Shown: piece by piece, positions 35,691 to 46,245 of the stretch | Layout of the letters: each line of letters opens with the position of its first letter | Numbering within the stretch: position 1 is the stretch's first letter | From: Odontocerum albicorne | Taxonomy: Eukaryota; Arthropoda; Insecta; Trichoptera; Odontoceridae | NCBI GenBank assembly: GCA_949825065.1 | Contig: OX463848.1 | Location: 30,757,549-30,821,548, forward strand | Length of the DNA stretch: 64,000 bases | Direction: 5' to 3' | Translations under genes and position numbers: made by a program | Notes under the pieces: generated by a model | The model's database searches: none | Seen by the model: only the letters and a program-made list of their open reading frames with translations | What the model was told of the DNA's origin: nothing

Positions 35691-35869
35691 GCATTTTTAC
35701 GTCACATAAGAAGTCCAGATACAAAACAGCACGAATAACAACCATTTACTGTAGATTTTTTTTAAATACGCGGAAATCAGGCAATAATTGGTGTTACACT
35801 TCAAAATGAAGGGACCAAACGAATATAAGGAATTTATCAAAGGTTTCGGCTTTAACTTTGTAGTCTCCA

Positions 35870-36215
35870 TATACCATACATACATGTCATCACGCCACAT
35901 CCATTGCGGGATAGATAGAACAGATCACACAACTTTCGCCTCCCCCACATTCATATATATCATCATACACAATTTTCTATTATCTATACTTCTCACCATA
36001 CTTTCTTTCAGAATCTGGTCAACTTGATTCAGTCACGTTTTCTTCGGTCTACCTCTTCCTCGCACACCTTGCACTTCTGATTTGTATACTCGCTTAGTAA
36101 TACATTATTTCCACATGTCCAAACCATCTCGACTCTCCTTTCTTAATCTTACTTGAAACATCAATTTATTCATGCATAATTCATTTCTGATGTTTCCATA
36201 TTATGACAAACCACA
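35870..36215 (-). mobile_element. RTE-like LINE 3' end
   Basis: Terminus at left (CCCGCAATGGATGTGGCGTG on minus). The body on minus includes the GRPKKTxLNQVDQ-like stretch near 36010-36060, with stops. Confidence 0.7.
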
Positions 36216-36284
36216 TATTTTTCTTAGCAAGATGTTTTTCTTAACTAAAAAATTACCCATTTAATATTTAATCTATACAAGTAG

Positions 36285-36449
36285 AATATAAATATATGAA
36301 CATTTTGAGAATGCGTAAAAAACGTCCCATGACCAAATTAATCAAATTATGAAGCAGGGAAGAGTGGAAAGTGCACCAGGATAAAATGTAGTGGTGATTT
36401 GTTCTCTCCGTGTATCTCGATAGGAGCATGGCGTAATGGTGATGGTATA
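36285..36449 (+). mobile_element. RTE-like LINE fragment
   Basis: GTCCCATGACCAAATTAATC, GCAGGGAAGAGTGGAAAGTG and GGCGTAATGGTGATGG. It lies in the opposite orientation to the fragment ending at 36215. Confidence 0.6.
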
Positions 36450-36670
36450 AATAAATAAATAAAGGTTTATTGATAGCAACATAGTATGTACATAATATAT
36501 TTAAATACACTCCAAAAACACATATGGTAAATGGCAGAAAATACATTTAAGAGAGAAGCTATTAAAAGATCTGGGCTAATCTCATAACATCCCCCCGGCC
36601 AAGTTGCACCTCACTAATATAGAGCGAGCTCAGCCGCGAGGACACCAGGTGTTTTTCAGCCCACACACCC
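36450..36670 (-). repeat. Dispersed repeat D, copy 1 (TCAATAAACCT-ended)
   Basis: On minus: TCGCGGCTGAGCTCGCTCTA, TATTAGTGAGGTGCAACTTG, GGCCGGGGGGATGTTATGAG and the terminus TATGTTGCTATCAATAAACC with TTTATTTATTTATT. Same order as at 45925 and 62170. It has the form of a retroelement 3' end with an AATAAA signal. Confidence 0.7.
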
Positions 36671-37084
36671 ATGATGCTATTTAAGACTTCGTTTATTATA
36701 TTTACAATTTTAGCCCTGAATTCATATTCCGTCTTAAATGCTAAATACCTTTAATTTAGAAATGCTCGAAACAAATTAAACATCTCAGTATTTAGTGTTT
36801 AGGTCGGACTATGAATTCGGGCCTTAGTTTTCAATTCCGTCGGAAAGTTTAACATTGCTGATTTTAAACGTGTCTTGGGTGATGCAATTTATACCTATTG
36901 GCATCTCTACGATGCATTGTAAAAGTTCCAATTGCAGTTGTTAAAGTGCAGTTGCAATTATTTCACTCGCATGTTGGCAATTTTAATTAACACGTTTCTT
37001 TTACAATCACGGGCATTAAACCTCCTTCGGTTGAGAGATCTTTTTAGTTATTTCTTTTTATGTTTGTCCTTCCAGTGTTCATGT
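36671..37084. other. AT-rich sequence
   Basis: Nothing recognised. Confidence 0.35.
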
Positions 37085-37507
37085 TAAGAAATATTTATAA
37101 GAACAACACGCAGAAAAAAAACTCTGTCTCTGAATTTTAAGCTTTTTGTTTCTGTATTAAGAGATAATTAAACTATTTGAATTACTAAGTAACTGCGTTT
37201 TAATTATGAAGATTATCTTTACAAGAATTATAGTATATACAGAAAAAATCTTTGTCTTATTTTTACGTATTTTGTTTCTGTGATTAAGAAATAATTATTT
37301 GAATTATTGGAAGACTGCGTTTTAATTACAAGTATTTTTTTACAAGAACAGCATATAGAAAAAACGCAGTCTATTTTACGCGTTTTGTTTCAGTGATTAA
37401 GAAATAATCATTTGAATTATTGGAAAACTGCGTTTTTAATTTAAATATATTTCTTCAAAGAGCAAAATTCAGGAAAAAATCTTCTGTTTCTGCGATAAAA
37501 AATAATT

Positions 37508-37774
37508 TTAACTTGTTTAGTCAAAAACTGTTTATTCCATTTAATATAACGATATAACCCTACCGGTTTCAAGGCTTTCACCTTATCACCAGGGGAGCAT
37601 AAACGAGACTCTTGTTTGAACTCCCCTTGTGTGTGCTTCCCTGATGATTAGGTGAAAACCTTGAAACCAGTAGGATTATACCATTATATAATGTGAACTA
37701 AACAGTGTTTGACTAAACAAGTTACAATGTCTTTAAATCTTCACATTGTTAATGCCATAACTATAAAGAATATG
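37508..37774. repeat. Hammerhead-like repeat (family H), palindromic insertion
   Basis: Two family-H ends are joined head to head. The left half (37510-37615) is on minus and the right half (37625-37770) on plus. Each has CACCTCATCA-type core sequence, GAAACC(A/G)GTAGG and AAACAGTGTTTGA. AACTTGTTTAGTCA at the left pairs with TGACTAAACAAGTT at the right. AAAAATAATT at 37498-37507 and 37775-37784 may be a target duplication, although the array unit itself contains a similar sequence. Confidence 0.75.
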
Positions 37775-37898
37775 AAAAATAATTAGGAAGTTTACGTTTT
37801 AATTATAAATGTTATATTAATTAACAAGAAAACCCTCTGTCTACAAGAACAACATGCATTTTTTTAAGTATTTTTTTCTGTGATTAAGAAATAATTAT

Positions 37899-38064
37899 AT
37901 TATTTGAATGAAACAATTATTTATAGGATTTCACCTCATCATCAAGGGAGTACAAACAAAGCTTGTTTGTGCTCCCTAATGATGAGGTGAAAGCCTTGAA
38001 ACCGGTAGGATTATACAGTTACAAAAAGAGGAATAAACAGTGTTTGATAAAATAAATTACAAAA
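37899..38064. repeat. Hammerhead-like repeat (family H), second palindromic insertion
   Basis: A 72-bp palindrome at 37925-37996 (TTTCACCTCATCATCAAGGG against its complement) is followed by a plus-strand tail TTGAAACCGGTAGGATTATA, AATAAACAGTGTTTGATAAA. TAAGAAATAATTAT occurs at 37885-37898 and again at 38065-38078, consistent with a target duplication or with the array unit. Confidence 0.7.
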
Positions 38065-38194
38065 TAAGAAATAATTATTTGAATTATTGAATGAGTGCAT
38101 TTGAATTGTCTTAATATGTATTCAGGCTTAAGGATAGAGAATTTTCAATATTCCCCGGATTTTACTCATTTTATTCCATTTATGCCCCGTTAAT

Positions 38195-38522
38195 ACATTC
38201 ATCCATTCGTATGATGATACCCTTCAACTTATCCGAATTAGTGATTCAGATATTTTGAAGTACATGGCCAGGAGACAGCATCGTCTTCAGCCCCATTAAT
38301 CGAGCATGCGTATTTAGAACCACTGAAATAGGCATAGAACTCGTTTGTCTACTGCATGTGAAGAGGCAACATTCGTACACGTCTAGCAAATGCGAGTATT
38401 GTTACCAGTGGAAATCTTACCAGACTGGGACAATTTTTTTATCTCTTCGGGTACTATCGGATATCGAAACTTAAACCCCTGAGTGGAACTTAAGCGCATT
38501 ACCAACTAGGCTACGGGGGTCG
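38195..38522 (-). mobile_element. SINE-B copy
   Basis: Minus strand: head GTAGCCTAGTTGGTAATGCG, AGTTTCGATATCC, TTGTCCCAGTCTGGTAAGAT, CTCGCATTTGCTAGACGTGT, GTGGTTCTAAATACGCATGC, GGGGCTGAAGACGATGCTGT, and the end CGAATGGATGAAT. The head resembles that of SINE-A; the body is unrelated. Confidence 0.75.
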
Positions 38523-38639
38523 TCATAATCATCATTAAAAAATTATAAATAATTATTCTAAAAGGTCTTCTGAGTAAAAACGCTTGATATATTTTTTATT
38601 TGTGACATTTTCGTTAAACTAACATGACACCCGGACAAA

Positions 38640-38960
38640 ATGGCACAGGCTAACGGCAATTTTCAAAAAAGATTGCATAATAACCGTTTTCCTCTTGCCC
38701 CGTTTCGCGGAAATAACGAGCGCATCATCAGGTCGCTTTTCTCACGAGCCATTCCCCTGTACCAGAGTGTTGGCCACACGGACATCATAACTGTGCATAA
38801 TTAATAATTGTATGACGTGCGCATTTATCGGTTTCGTGCGCACGCAACTTCTGCCGGAGTGATTTTGTCCATTGGTTGAGCGCATGTCATTTTTTGGCAC
38901 ACTTGTCAACTTGATGCTTCACTTGACTCGGGGAAATTATGGTTTCGTTTTACCTGCTGT
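38640..38960 (-). repeat. Repeat-like segment with CTGATGATGCG...GCGAAACGGGG
   Basis: GC-richer segment. On minus it has CGACCTGATGATGCGCTCGT and ATTTCCGCGAAACGGGGCAA. It thus contains a hammerhead-like CTGATGA, a GCG/CGC stem and GAAAC. Such motifs are frequent near the ends of LINE and Penelope-like elements. Single copy here, so boundaries are unknown. Confidence 0.4.
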
Positions 38961-39033
38961 TATTACAGAAACTGCGAAGAACTTATTATTTATTTTTAAC
39001 AAAATATACCTTTAAAATATTTCACAGGACAGT

Positions 39034-39700
39034 TTAAAAAATACCTTTAAAATATTTCACGTACACTCCAATTTTTTTATAAGTGCGTGTATCTATCTCC
39101 ACAGTATTAACCTTACTTTTATCTTTATTCTGCAAAGTAATAGTTTCACTTACATAAATCAAAGTGGACACAAACACACAATTATGTATTGTCATTTTTG
39201 CTAATTTTGATACAGGGCGGTTGTTGTAAATAACATTAAGTTCTTCGTTTTTCCTTGTTCTCTGTCGCTTCCTTTCGTTCAATGTCCCTTTCCCCTCCCC
39301 CGTTACACGTACAAATTTGCCCAGATAACAGAGCACTTCAACATGCACCAAGTTCCCTCATTTTACCCATACTTCACACACACCTTTTACCACCCCTTTT
39401 TCTATTACCTTAGCCTTTGATTTTACTTCATTCATTTTCAATCCTTTTACTAGGCATCTCTCATACAGCTAGCTCACTTTTTATATATTTTAAATCGCCT
39501 TCATTTTCAGCAAGCATAACCATGTCATCAGCATAAATAAATCCACATACATTTATTTCACTCATGTAACACCTCTCCCATCAGCTTTTAAATCACGTAC
39601 ACATGAATCTATATATAAATTAAACAACCAAAGTGACATCACACACACTTGATTTACACCTTTGGTAATTTTAAACCACTCAGTAAGTTTATTCATTTAC
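39034..39700 (-). pseudogene. LINE reverse transcriptase fossil with YADD motif
   Basis: On the minus strand the frames read VNQVCVMSLWLFNLYID (motif around 39640, expected VRQGCVMSPWLFN). Then comes GFIYADDMVMLAENEGD, with the catalytic YADD encoded at 39535-39524. LYERCLVKGLKMN follows, and then, in an uninterrupted 105-codon frame (39351-39034), VSKLAKMTIHNCVFVSTLIY, VSETITLQNKDKSKVNTVEI. The order is that of the palm and thumb of a non-LTR reverse transcriptase. At least one stop (near 39560) and frameshifts break it. The QGCVMS motif has lost G and P. No endonuclease domain is visible. Confidence 0.88.
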
Positions 39701-40440
39701 GCACATCAAATTCTTAATATGTGTGTCAATTCAAAGTATCCATATTCTTTTTTATCTACTGTGCTATTGCTACTGACTCCTTAGTGATGCATTTCTTCCA
39801 ACATTTATACTATAACTTCTGTATGTGTATATCGAACGCAATCATTAACCGTTTCAATGCCACGACAGAATTATCCGCATAATTAATCCGTACTGCTGTT
39901 GTATTCGCGTTTATATTATTATGCTTATTTTATCAATTTAACATATGCTTATGCTATATTTTACAATTAGTGCTGATAATATATACTGCCATCTCTGTAG
40001 AAGATTTTCAATATTTTTGTTTCTTGCTAAGTCTTAAATTCTGCACAGCTCACTGGTGGCCGATGCTGCCCTGCTTGATCTAACCTCAGCATTGCAGCTC
40101 CGTATTGTATTACCGTCTGAGGTAACCCGAACCCAGCTTCTCTGGCTGCTGAAGCGGACATGATGTGTGGCCATCGAGACGAATGGGAGAGGAAATAAAC
40201 TGGACCGAGTCGCGGAGGACCAAGCGATGAGATGGATGCTGGAAACGTTACCTGGACCACAGTGGTGTTCAGATCGAGTTTCTTTTCAACCATTAAGTTA
40301 CAAGGAAAATTAAATCAATATTGCATCTATACTTCGACAGTAACCAGATCTATTTTTCAAAAGATTGTTTTGAGGTTTAGCATGTCTTTAAGATACAAAT
40401 AATATTTAATTGAATATAGAAAAATCTTTACAAAATAATA
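39701..40440. other. Unique sequence with a GC-rich block
   Basis: The block at about 40040-40270 is open for 88 codons on minus (40293-40027) but not recognised. The remainder is AT-rich. Confidence 0.3.
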
Positions 40441-40795
40441 ATCCGTGAACTAATTGGTAAGATTTTTGACTTTCAACCTGTGGATTCAGATTCGATTTCC
40501 GATAGCACCCGAAACGGAAATAAAAAGTAATGGTCGTAGAATGGTGAAAGAGTTCGTCTAGTAACAATACTCTTACACTTTAGATGGGTGCGAGTGTTGT
40601 TGCATTTTCACATGCGGTAGTATTGCTAATACGTGCGAATACGAATTACGAGTTTTGTGCCTATTCCGTTGTTTATAAACCCGAAGAGTCGATTAATAAA
40701 GCCGAGGACAATATTTGATCCCAACCACGCTCTTCAATGTGTGTGAATCACCAAATTGGATAAGATTAAGGGTACTATACGAATAAATTAATTAA
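40441..40795 (+). mobile_element. SINE-B copy, near full length
   Basis: Head GTGAACTAATTGGTAAG, B-box region AGATTCGATTTCCG, then AGAGTTCGTCTAGTAACAAT, TGGGTGCGAGTGTTGTTGCA, ACCCGAAGAGTCGATTAATA, AGCCGAGGACAATATTTGAT, CCACGCTCTTCAATGTGTGT and ACCAAATTGGATAAG, GGGTACTATACGAATAAA. Confidence 0.8.
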
Positions 40796-40804
40796 TGATT
40801 TAGG

Positions 40805-41025
40805 TATTATTCATGTCTAAACTATCTCAAAGTTATCTTCTTGATCTTACTTAATACAGCAGCTTTAAATTCACATTCATCCCTGATCATTTAATTCCGT
40901 ATTGTGTCATACATCCCATGTATTCTTCTAAGTGTACGCATTTCAATAGCGTTTATTCGGCTCCTTTCAGCATTTTTCCACGTCCATGTACACTTCTTTA
41001 CATCAAAGTTGGTGCTAGAATATAG
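40805..41025 (-). mobile_element. RTE-like LINE reverse transcriptase fragment
   Basis: On minus: TILAPTFDVKKCTWTWKNAE, RSRINAIEMRTLRRIHG, MIRDECEFKAAVLSKIKK, with a stop and frame changes. It is the segment just upstream of the GRPRK tail. It meets a plus-strand fragment at 41030, giving an inverted pair. Confidence 0.75.
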
Positions 41026-41029
41026 TTGT

Positions 41030-41335
41030 GGACTATCATCATATCAGAATCTGAGATGGTTTGGACTTGTAGAATGAATGAAGAAAGTCTAAGTAAACAA
41101 ATATATATTTCAAATGTGAATAGAAGGCGTAGTAGAGGAAGACCAAGGATCAAGTGAATAATATTTTGAAAGAAGAAAATGTCAAAAGTTAGAGAAATCG
41201 TTAAAGTTATATGAGAAGGTGTATAGATGTAGGAAGGCGTAAGATGTGTGCTGCGATGGAAAAGTTTGGTGCTCTCTCTCTTATTTGCCTACCTGGACAG
41301 GAAAACGGTGGGATGCTATGGATGTATGTATGAAT
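41030..41335 (+). mobile_element. RTE-like LINE 3' end
   Basis: AGATGGTTTGGACTTGTAGA, ATGAATGAAGAAAGTCTAAG, AGTAGAGGAAGACCAAGG, GTTATATGAGAAGGTGTATA and the terminus TTGCCTACCTGGACAGGAAA with ATGGATGTATGTATG. Confidence 0.75.
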
Positions 41336-41509
41336 TAGTTAAGAATTTATCTATACAACCATTTTCGACATTTCTTGCAATCAAATATATTTATCGTACA
41401 AAATTAGATTACTTAACGGTCAATTTATGAGCAATTCTTTTCATACCGCGACAAATCGCAAATAAGTTAAACCGTAGTCCTCAATTGGATATTGCTCAAG
41501 CGTTCCATC

Positions 41510-41636
41510 TCTCATCATCATCGAGTACACAAGTCAGAAGCGCAAGGTGTGTGTGGAAGAGGTAGACCGAGGAAAGCGTGGCTGAATCAAGTAAACCAGA
41601 TTTAAAAAAAATGTAAAGTGAGAAGTATGAATAATC
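41510..41636 (+). mobile_element. RTE-like LINE fragment
   Basis: ACACAAGTCAGAAGCGCAAG, GTAGACCGAGGAAAGCGTGG and CTGAATCAAGTAAACCAG, the GRPRKAWLNQVNQ region. Confidence 0.65.
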
Positions 41637-41697
41637 GAAGATACCCGCTAGGTTGTACTGTATACAATAAAATTCTAATACAATGCAATACAATAGT
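41637..41697 (+). mobile_element. SINE-A tail fragment
   Basis: ATACCCGCTAGGTTGTACTG, TATACAATAAAATTCTAATA, CAATGCAATACAATA. Only the last ~60 bp. Confidence 0.6.
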
Positions 41698-42059
41698 GAC
41701 GTAATGTTTCCTCAACTATCTCATAACAGGCATAAAGTGAGTTGTACCATTTTTGCATATATACGTCTAATTTATATTTCGGAAAGGAAACCTCTCATTA
41801 TTTATTTTGTTTTCCGTTCGTTTCTACTTTGTCCATCTGACCTGAGATTTCTATTCTTAGTACTTCTTGTGTTCTATAATGATTTGAAGTAAGGAACAAT
41901 GGCACTCTCGTAAGTCCGTTAAAATGATTTATTTTTCCTTACTTTATTCCTATTGAACCGCATTATTTGTTACAGCGTGCCTTGGCTGGCATTGATGGCA
42001 AACCTCGATTAAAAAATATATGAAAAGAAAATAGCAATAGTGCTCCAATTGCTACGAAT

Positions 42060-42115
42060 TCTTAAATATTCGTACTAATATTGCTCTAATATGCGTACTA
42101 ATATTGCTCTAATAA
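42060..42115. repeat. Tandem repeat, 26-bp unit, 2 copies
   Basis: CGTACTAATATTGCTCTAAT is present twice in direct succession near 42070 and 42096. Confidence 0.9.
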
Positions 42116-42299
42116 CTACGAAATGTTGTAAGATTTTTGCATACACTTTTGATCAGGTCTTTTCAAAACAGGTAACTAGCCGATTTTGACCAAAAATCAT
42201 ATTTATCAACTATTTTATATAATATTTTAGATATGATCAGTTTTATTACACATTAAAATAAACAACATTATTTTTAAGTAATTCGTTCATTGCTGTGTC

Positions 42300-42560
42300 T
42301 GGACCATTAATTGTTAACTATGCCACGCTTTCCAGAAGGAGGTTACAAAGATCGCCCTGTCATTCACACCAATAAGGTCTTGCCCCGAGTGTATAGCTCC
42401 GACGTTTGAACAATATAGTATGGATCGTGAGTCCTGTATAACCGAATAATCACATTCAATATTGCTTTCGTCCAAAAAACGCCATCTTTGCATATTCACC
42501 TTGCATCTAGTCAGCCATGCTCGGGGTCTATTCAGGTCTCTCCGTGTAGGCTATCGGTCT
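42300..42560. other. GC-richer block, unrecognised
   Basis: Less AT-rich than its surroundings; open for 61 codons on minus (42499-42314). No known motif. Confidence 0.25.
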
Positions 42561-42786
42561 TCTAGTGCCGTCTTTTCTGAGATTTAAAATCTAGTCAATC
42601 TTTACTTCAAGTAATCATATGTTAGTTTAAAATATAGTCTGGACTTATTTCGATGCAAGATCTAAATCGCTAATATTCTTTTCTTATTACTATTTGGATT
42701 TATATTTTTGGATGTTTTTCCTTGTCTCGTCCCGTCTCATTTGAGCTAGCTGACCATTCTGGCTGTTCCTCATCTCGCCCTCCATA

Positions 42787-43329
42787 TTGCTCTATCATGC
42801 TGCCGGTGGAAGTCCTATGTATTGGAAAATGTCAACATATATTTATAATGATAAAAAAGTATTCAGTTATCTAATTCTTTTCAATTTTTCTGCCTTATGT
42901 TTATTTGTTATTAAAAAAATATATTCACCGGTTTCTTTCACCGAAAGTTCCCCACTACTGTGTAAGTACTGTGATTCCTGCAGTATGGTCCGCGTAATTT
43001 GCCCATATCCCGTTTGTTTTCTAATTTTGGCGCCTTCGGGCCATCACGACCGCTATTACGTTTCGCAGGCTTCGTTCGTTTTTCGGAATAAACAAAAATC
43101 TCAAAAAGATTCACCTCTGACCCCTATACGCAGAAGCTGGGCAACTGAATGGATAAAACTTTCTACTATTTCTCACTCTATGTTTGAAATGAAGGACGGT
43201 ATAAATAAATTATGGTTTTTGTTAAGAAAATTAATGGATGGGTTGATGTTAAAGCAACCGAACACTTATTGTATCAATAAAATACGTAATATTTTTTATA
43301 TTGTATTATTATATAGGAAGTTGTTTTAA
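42787..43329 (+). CDS. Unrecognised open frame, 180 codons
   Basis: Apart from the microsatellite artefact and a frame antisense to LINE sequence, this is the longest open run in the window. It starts at ATG 42787 and ends at TAA 43327-43329. The protein has a hydrophobic, aromatic N-terminal part (about residues 25-45, SYLILFNFSALCLFVIKKIY), then a Cys-containing stretch (LLCKYCDSCSM, VICPYPVC), then a more polar middle (residues ~95-125) and a Lys/Leu/Ile-rich end. I recognise no domain. There is no obvious promoter, splice site or homologous repeat. The middle (42950-43150) is GC-richer, which alone makes stops rarer. It may be chance, a lineage-specific gene, or part of an unrecognised element. 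Confidence 0.2.
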   Translation: MLYHAAGGSPMYWKMSTYIYNDKKVFSYLILFNFSALCLFVIKKIYSPVSFTESSPLLCKYCDSCSMVRVICPYPVCFLILAPSGHHDRYYVSQASFVFRNKQKSQKDSPLTPIRRSWATEWIKLSTISHSMFEMKDGINKLWFLLRKLMDGLMLKQPNTYCINKIRNIFYIVLLYRKLF

Positions 43330-43869
43330 TGTTATTATAGTTTGAATATGAATCATTTTGAAGTTTTGAATTCATCGTGATTACATAATTATCTATATTA
43401 TAGTATAGAGAACAACTTATTGGTTGACTTTTAAAACGTTTTTATAATCATTAACCATATATTTAGAATACGTAATACAATTCTGAGAAAAAATCTTTTA
43501 TTTATGTTATTAATTTCATTGCATTTTGACAGCTTATGTCAAAATCCAATATGTTTTATTTGAACTCTCCTGTTTCTAACACATTTATTATCTAAAACCA
43601 TACACAAAAATATGCTTGCCGGCCGAAGGAAACCTTTATTTATTTCTTCATTTCAATGTGCACAACTATATAATCTCATTATGTGACTGTAAATTAGGTC
43701 CTATTATTTTCGAAATTAGCATAATAGAGTTAATACATTTATGTATGTTATAACTACAAAACTAACCTTTTCGTACATTACATTTTCATTATGAGAAATA
43801 AAAACTCTTGTATCTAACTTAAGATGTTGAAATTAAAGGGGCCACAATTGTATTATTTCCTCATTCATT

Positions 43870-44150
43870 ATTTGATTATCATTCTATACGTTCCACCAAG
43901 AACACAGAGATACCATAAAACGCCTCCATCCAGGTCGGTCCACAGTTTGACACTTCAATTCTTCGAAGCCGTGGAAGAACCAGCTCCAAGGCGAGCTATG
44001 GCTATAGATTTCGGGGCACGGGATTGAAGAGAATACAATCGATGCTATAGGCAGATATTCTTGAATAAAACTCCAGTATGAACCGTCCTTTGGATTTCCC
44101 CCAGGCCTTGGAACCATTGGGTTATTGCCCATAAATGAACAATTACAACA
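43870..44150 (+). repeat. Dispersed repeat E, copy 2
   Basis: Contains CCTCCATCCAGGTCGGTCCA, GATTTCGGGGCACGGGATTG, TGAACCGTCCTTTGGATTTC and CCCCAGGCCTTGGAACCATT with GGGTTATTGCCCATAAATGA. Shares its first and last parts with 15055-15240. Open frames on both strands here are short and not recognised. Confidence 0.5.
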
Positions 44151-44264
44151 ATCATATTTTCTCTTATTCCAGAAAAAAATCTCTCATTTATGAGGTTATT
44201 AATTTTTCAAATAAAAAATCTATTCTTATTAATTAAATTGACTTAAAATCGTTCCCCGTTATCG

Positions 44265-44700
44265 CTGAAATTGAGATGATATATTATGGTTGCGATACAT
44301 GGACGCTTTCTGTATGAATAAAACAAAAGCTCCAGACAACACAACGCTGCATGGAGAGGTGCATGCTAGGTTGTAACAGAAGAGACCGCAAACGCAATGA
44401 GCGGATACGCGCCTAAACAAAAGTTGACGATGTTATTAAAGTTGCAAAAATACTGAAGTGGAAGTGGACTGGGTACATCGCGCAAACAACGGACCGTCGT
44501 TGGACGTATGAAGTAATGCAATATACAGAACTAGGCCTATAAGAAGACCGAATGTACGCTGGGTGGATGAGATACATAAACAATCAGCGATTATGTGGCA
44601 GCAATTCGCAAAGGACAGGATTTAGTGGAAACAACTTGGAGAGCACCTATGTCCTGTAGTGGATGATGCTGATATTATGGTTTGCATTTTATACGACGAT
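44265..44700 (+). pseudogene. RTE-type LINE reverse transcriptase C-terminus, fossil
   Basis: Plus-strand frames read YGCDTWTL near 44284, LQTTQRCMERCMLG, RDRKRNERIRA, VAKILKWKWTGYIAQTTDRR and RRPNVRWVDEIHK, the order of the thumb and C-terminal part of lepidopteran-type endonuclease-reverse transcriptases. Stops and frame changes are present. Its sequence is distinct from the many RTE-like tails elsewhere in the window, so it is a second LINE family. Confidence 0.85.
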
Positions 44701-45284
44701 ATACAAAAGTAACATTTGACATTGAATTCTCCACATATACGAGTATATTTAACCAAATGGTTATTTAATTCGCTTTAAAATACCTTTTTTTATATACTCG
44801 TAGATGCTAATTTTTGAGGTATTTTACGGAGACATCACCGCATTAAATTACCGTGTGATGGGTCAACCTCAAAGCACGTAGACTATGTATAACATATTTC
44901 ACAATTTGGTTGTTAACACTTTATTGCAAAAAGCGATCGTAAGCGCTTCGGAGGTGGCTGCCTCAGATATTATAGTTCCCGCAAGTCATTCTTCATTAGT
45001 GGAAGTTGATTGGCGCAGACCTGGCTCAATTCTCTATTATTCGTGTAACGGAGGATCAAGAATTGCGGAGCAAAAAGTATTTAGATTTTAAAAAATCTAC
45101 TTAAACCATGAATAGTTAGAATTAACTTGTTATTTACTAGGTACCGAATTCCGAACAATGTAACTTTAATATGCAAAAGAACCTTATTCACATTTTACCT
45201 TTTCTGAGATAATTGAGGAAATATGTTTTGTATTGAATAATTTGTTTTAAGAAGGAATTTAACTATGGAATGACCATTTAACTT
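44701..45284. other. Mixed sequence with a GC-richer patch
   Basis: The patch at 44930-45090 is open for 68 codons on plus (44885-45091), not recognised. The rest is AT-rich. Confidence 0.3.
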
Positions 45285-45322
45285 ATTGTAATTTGTTTTA
45301 TCAAACACTGTTTACTTATACA
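45285..45322 (-). repeat. Family-H end fragment
   Basis: TGTAATTTGTTTTATCAAAC followed by ACTGTTTAC is the outer end of family H. The remainder of the element is absent. Confidence 0.5.
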
Positions 45323-45924
45323 CCATTTAACTTATATGACGACATAGACGGCTAACTTAACCTTCTATTGGATTGTTTATGTTCAGATTACTTGTTAATC
45401 AAATGTTTAACTGAGATGTTTAATACATTCTTCTTGTCTGGTGCTATGTTTATTTTAATACGCGTGTTTTAAGTATCTCCAACTCTAATCTGATTAGCGA
45501 GAATGCGCCTCAGTCATCAAGCAGTCACTTTAATAAAACCCGCTAAAATCGTAATGTTCAAGTTATTATACTGACATTTGTGAAGATAAACCCGAGAAAA
45601 TATTTTAGACATTATATACTTTTGATTCAGTATAGACGCTTTTAGATTTATTGCGTTGTTTGGGATGAAATAAAGTTTTAACTACTCATTCAAGTGTAAA
45701 GTGACTTTCTTTTCACAACATCCAAAGATACATTTACATTAGTGATTTATGAGTATATATTTTTAGATAAAATAGTCCCAGTTATATTCAAATATTATTA
45801 TTATTCTCTCGTGATTTCTCTCTCAATCGAATGTTCAGGTTTCTCATCCATGATACAGCCGCAGGTGTAGCCCGATGGATTTTCTTCAGTCTTCCTTGGA
45901 ATGAATATAATATATAAATAAATA
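45323..45924. other. AT-rich sequence
   Basis: Nothing recognised. Confidence 0.35.
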
Positions 45925-46245
45925 ATAGTTAAATATATATGTATAGGTTTATTGATAGCAACGTAATAACATATGTATATACATATATAAATACATTCCC
46001 AAATCGCACATATATCTCAAGATAAATAGCAGAAAATACATTTAAAATAGTAGCTATCAAAAGGTCTGGGCTCAGCTCATAACATCTTCCAGGCCGAGAT
46101 ACATTCCACCAATATAGAGCGAGATCACTCCTCCACGATATGACTGACAGTCTGGAGCGCTTCACATGAGCATAAGGAGGACTCAATGAAACCCCACATA
46201 TGCAAGGCGTATGCACTGCGACCGTGGCCACGCATAAGACTTCTC
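45925..46245 (-). repeat. Dispersed repeat D, copy 2
   Basis: On minus: CGTGGCCACGGTCGCAGTGC, ATCTCGCTCTATATTGGTGG, CGGCCTGGAAGATGTTATGA, AATGTATTTTCTGCTATTTA and the terminus ACGTTGCTATCAATAAACC. Open for 100 codons on minus. The copy at 62190 shares a comparable reading (LALYWWNVSRPG here, LALHWWGVSRWG there), so a degraded coding end is possible. Confidence 0.7.

Larger units (their letters stand above)
37085..38110. repeat. Tandem array of ~113-122-bp units, interrupted twice
   Basis: Units contain AAACTGCGTTTTAATTA, ACAAGAACAGCATATAGAAA, TTTTGTTTCTGTGATTAAGA and AATAATTATTTGAATTATTG. The CTGCGTTTTAATT-type landmark occurs at 37192, 37314 and 37427, and in diverged form at 37790 and 38092. 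The array is split by two family-H palindromes (37508-37774 and about 37899-38064). Confidence 0.8.

Noticed and set aside
39034..39351. 105-codon minus-strand frame as a host gene
   Set aside because: Its sequence (AKMTIHNCVFVSTLIYVSET) is the thumb region of a LINE reverse transcriptase and it continues upstream into a broken YADD domain.
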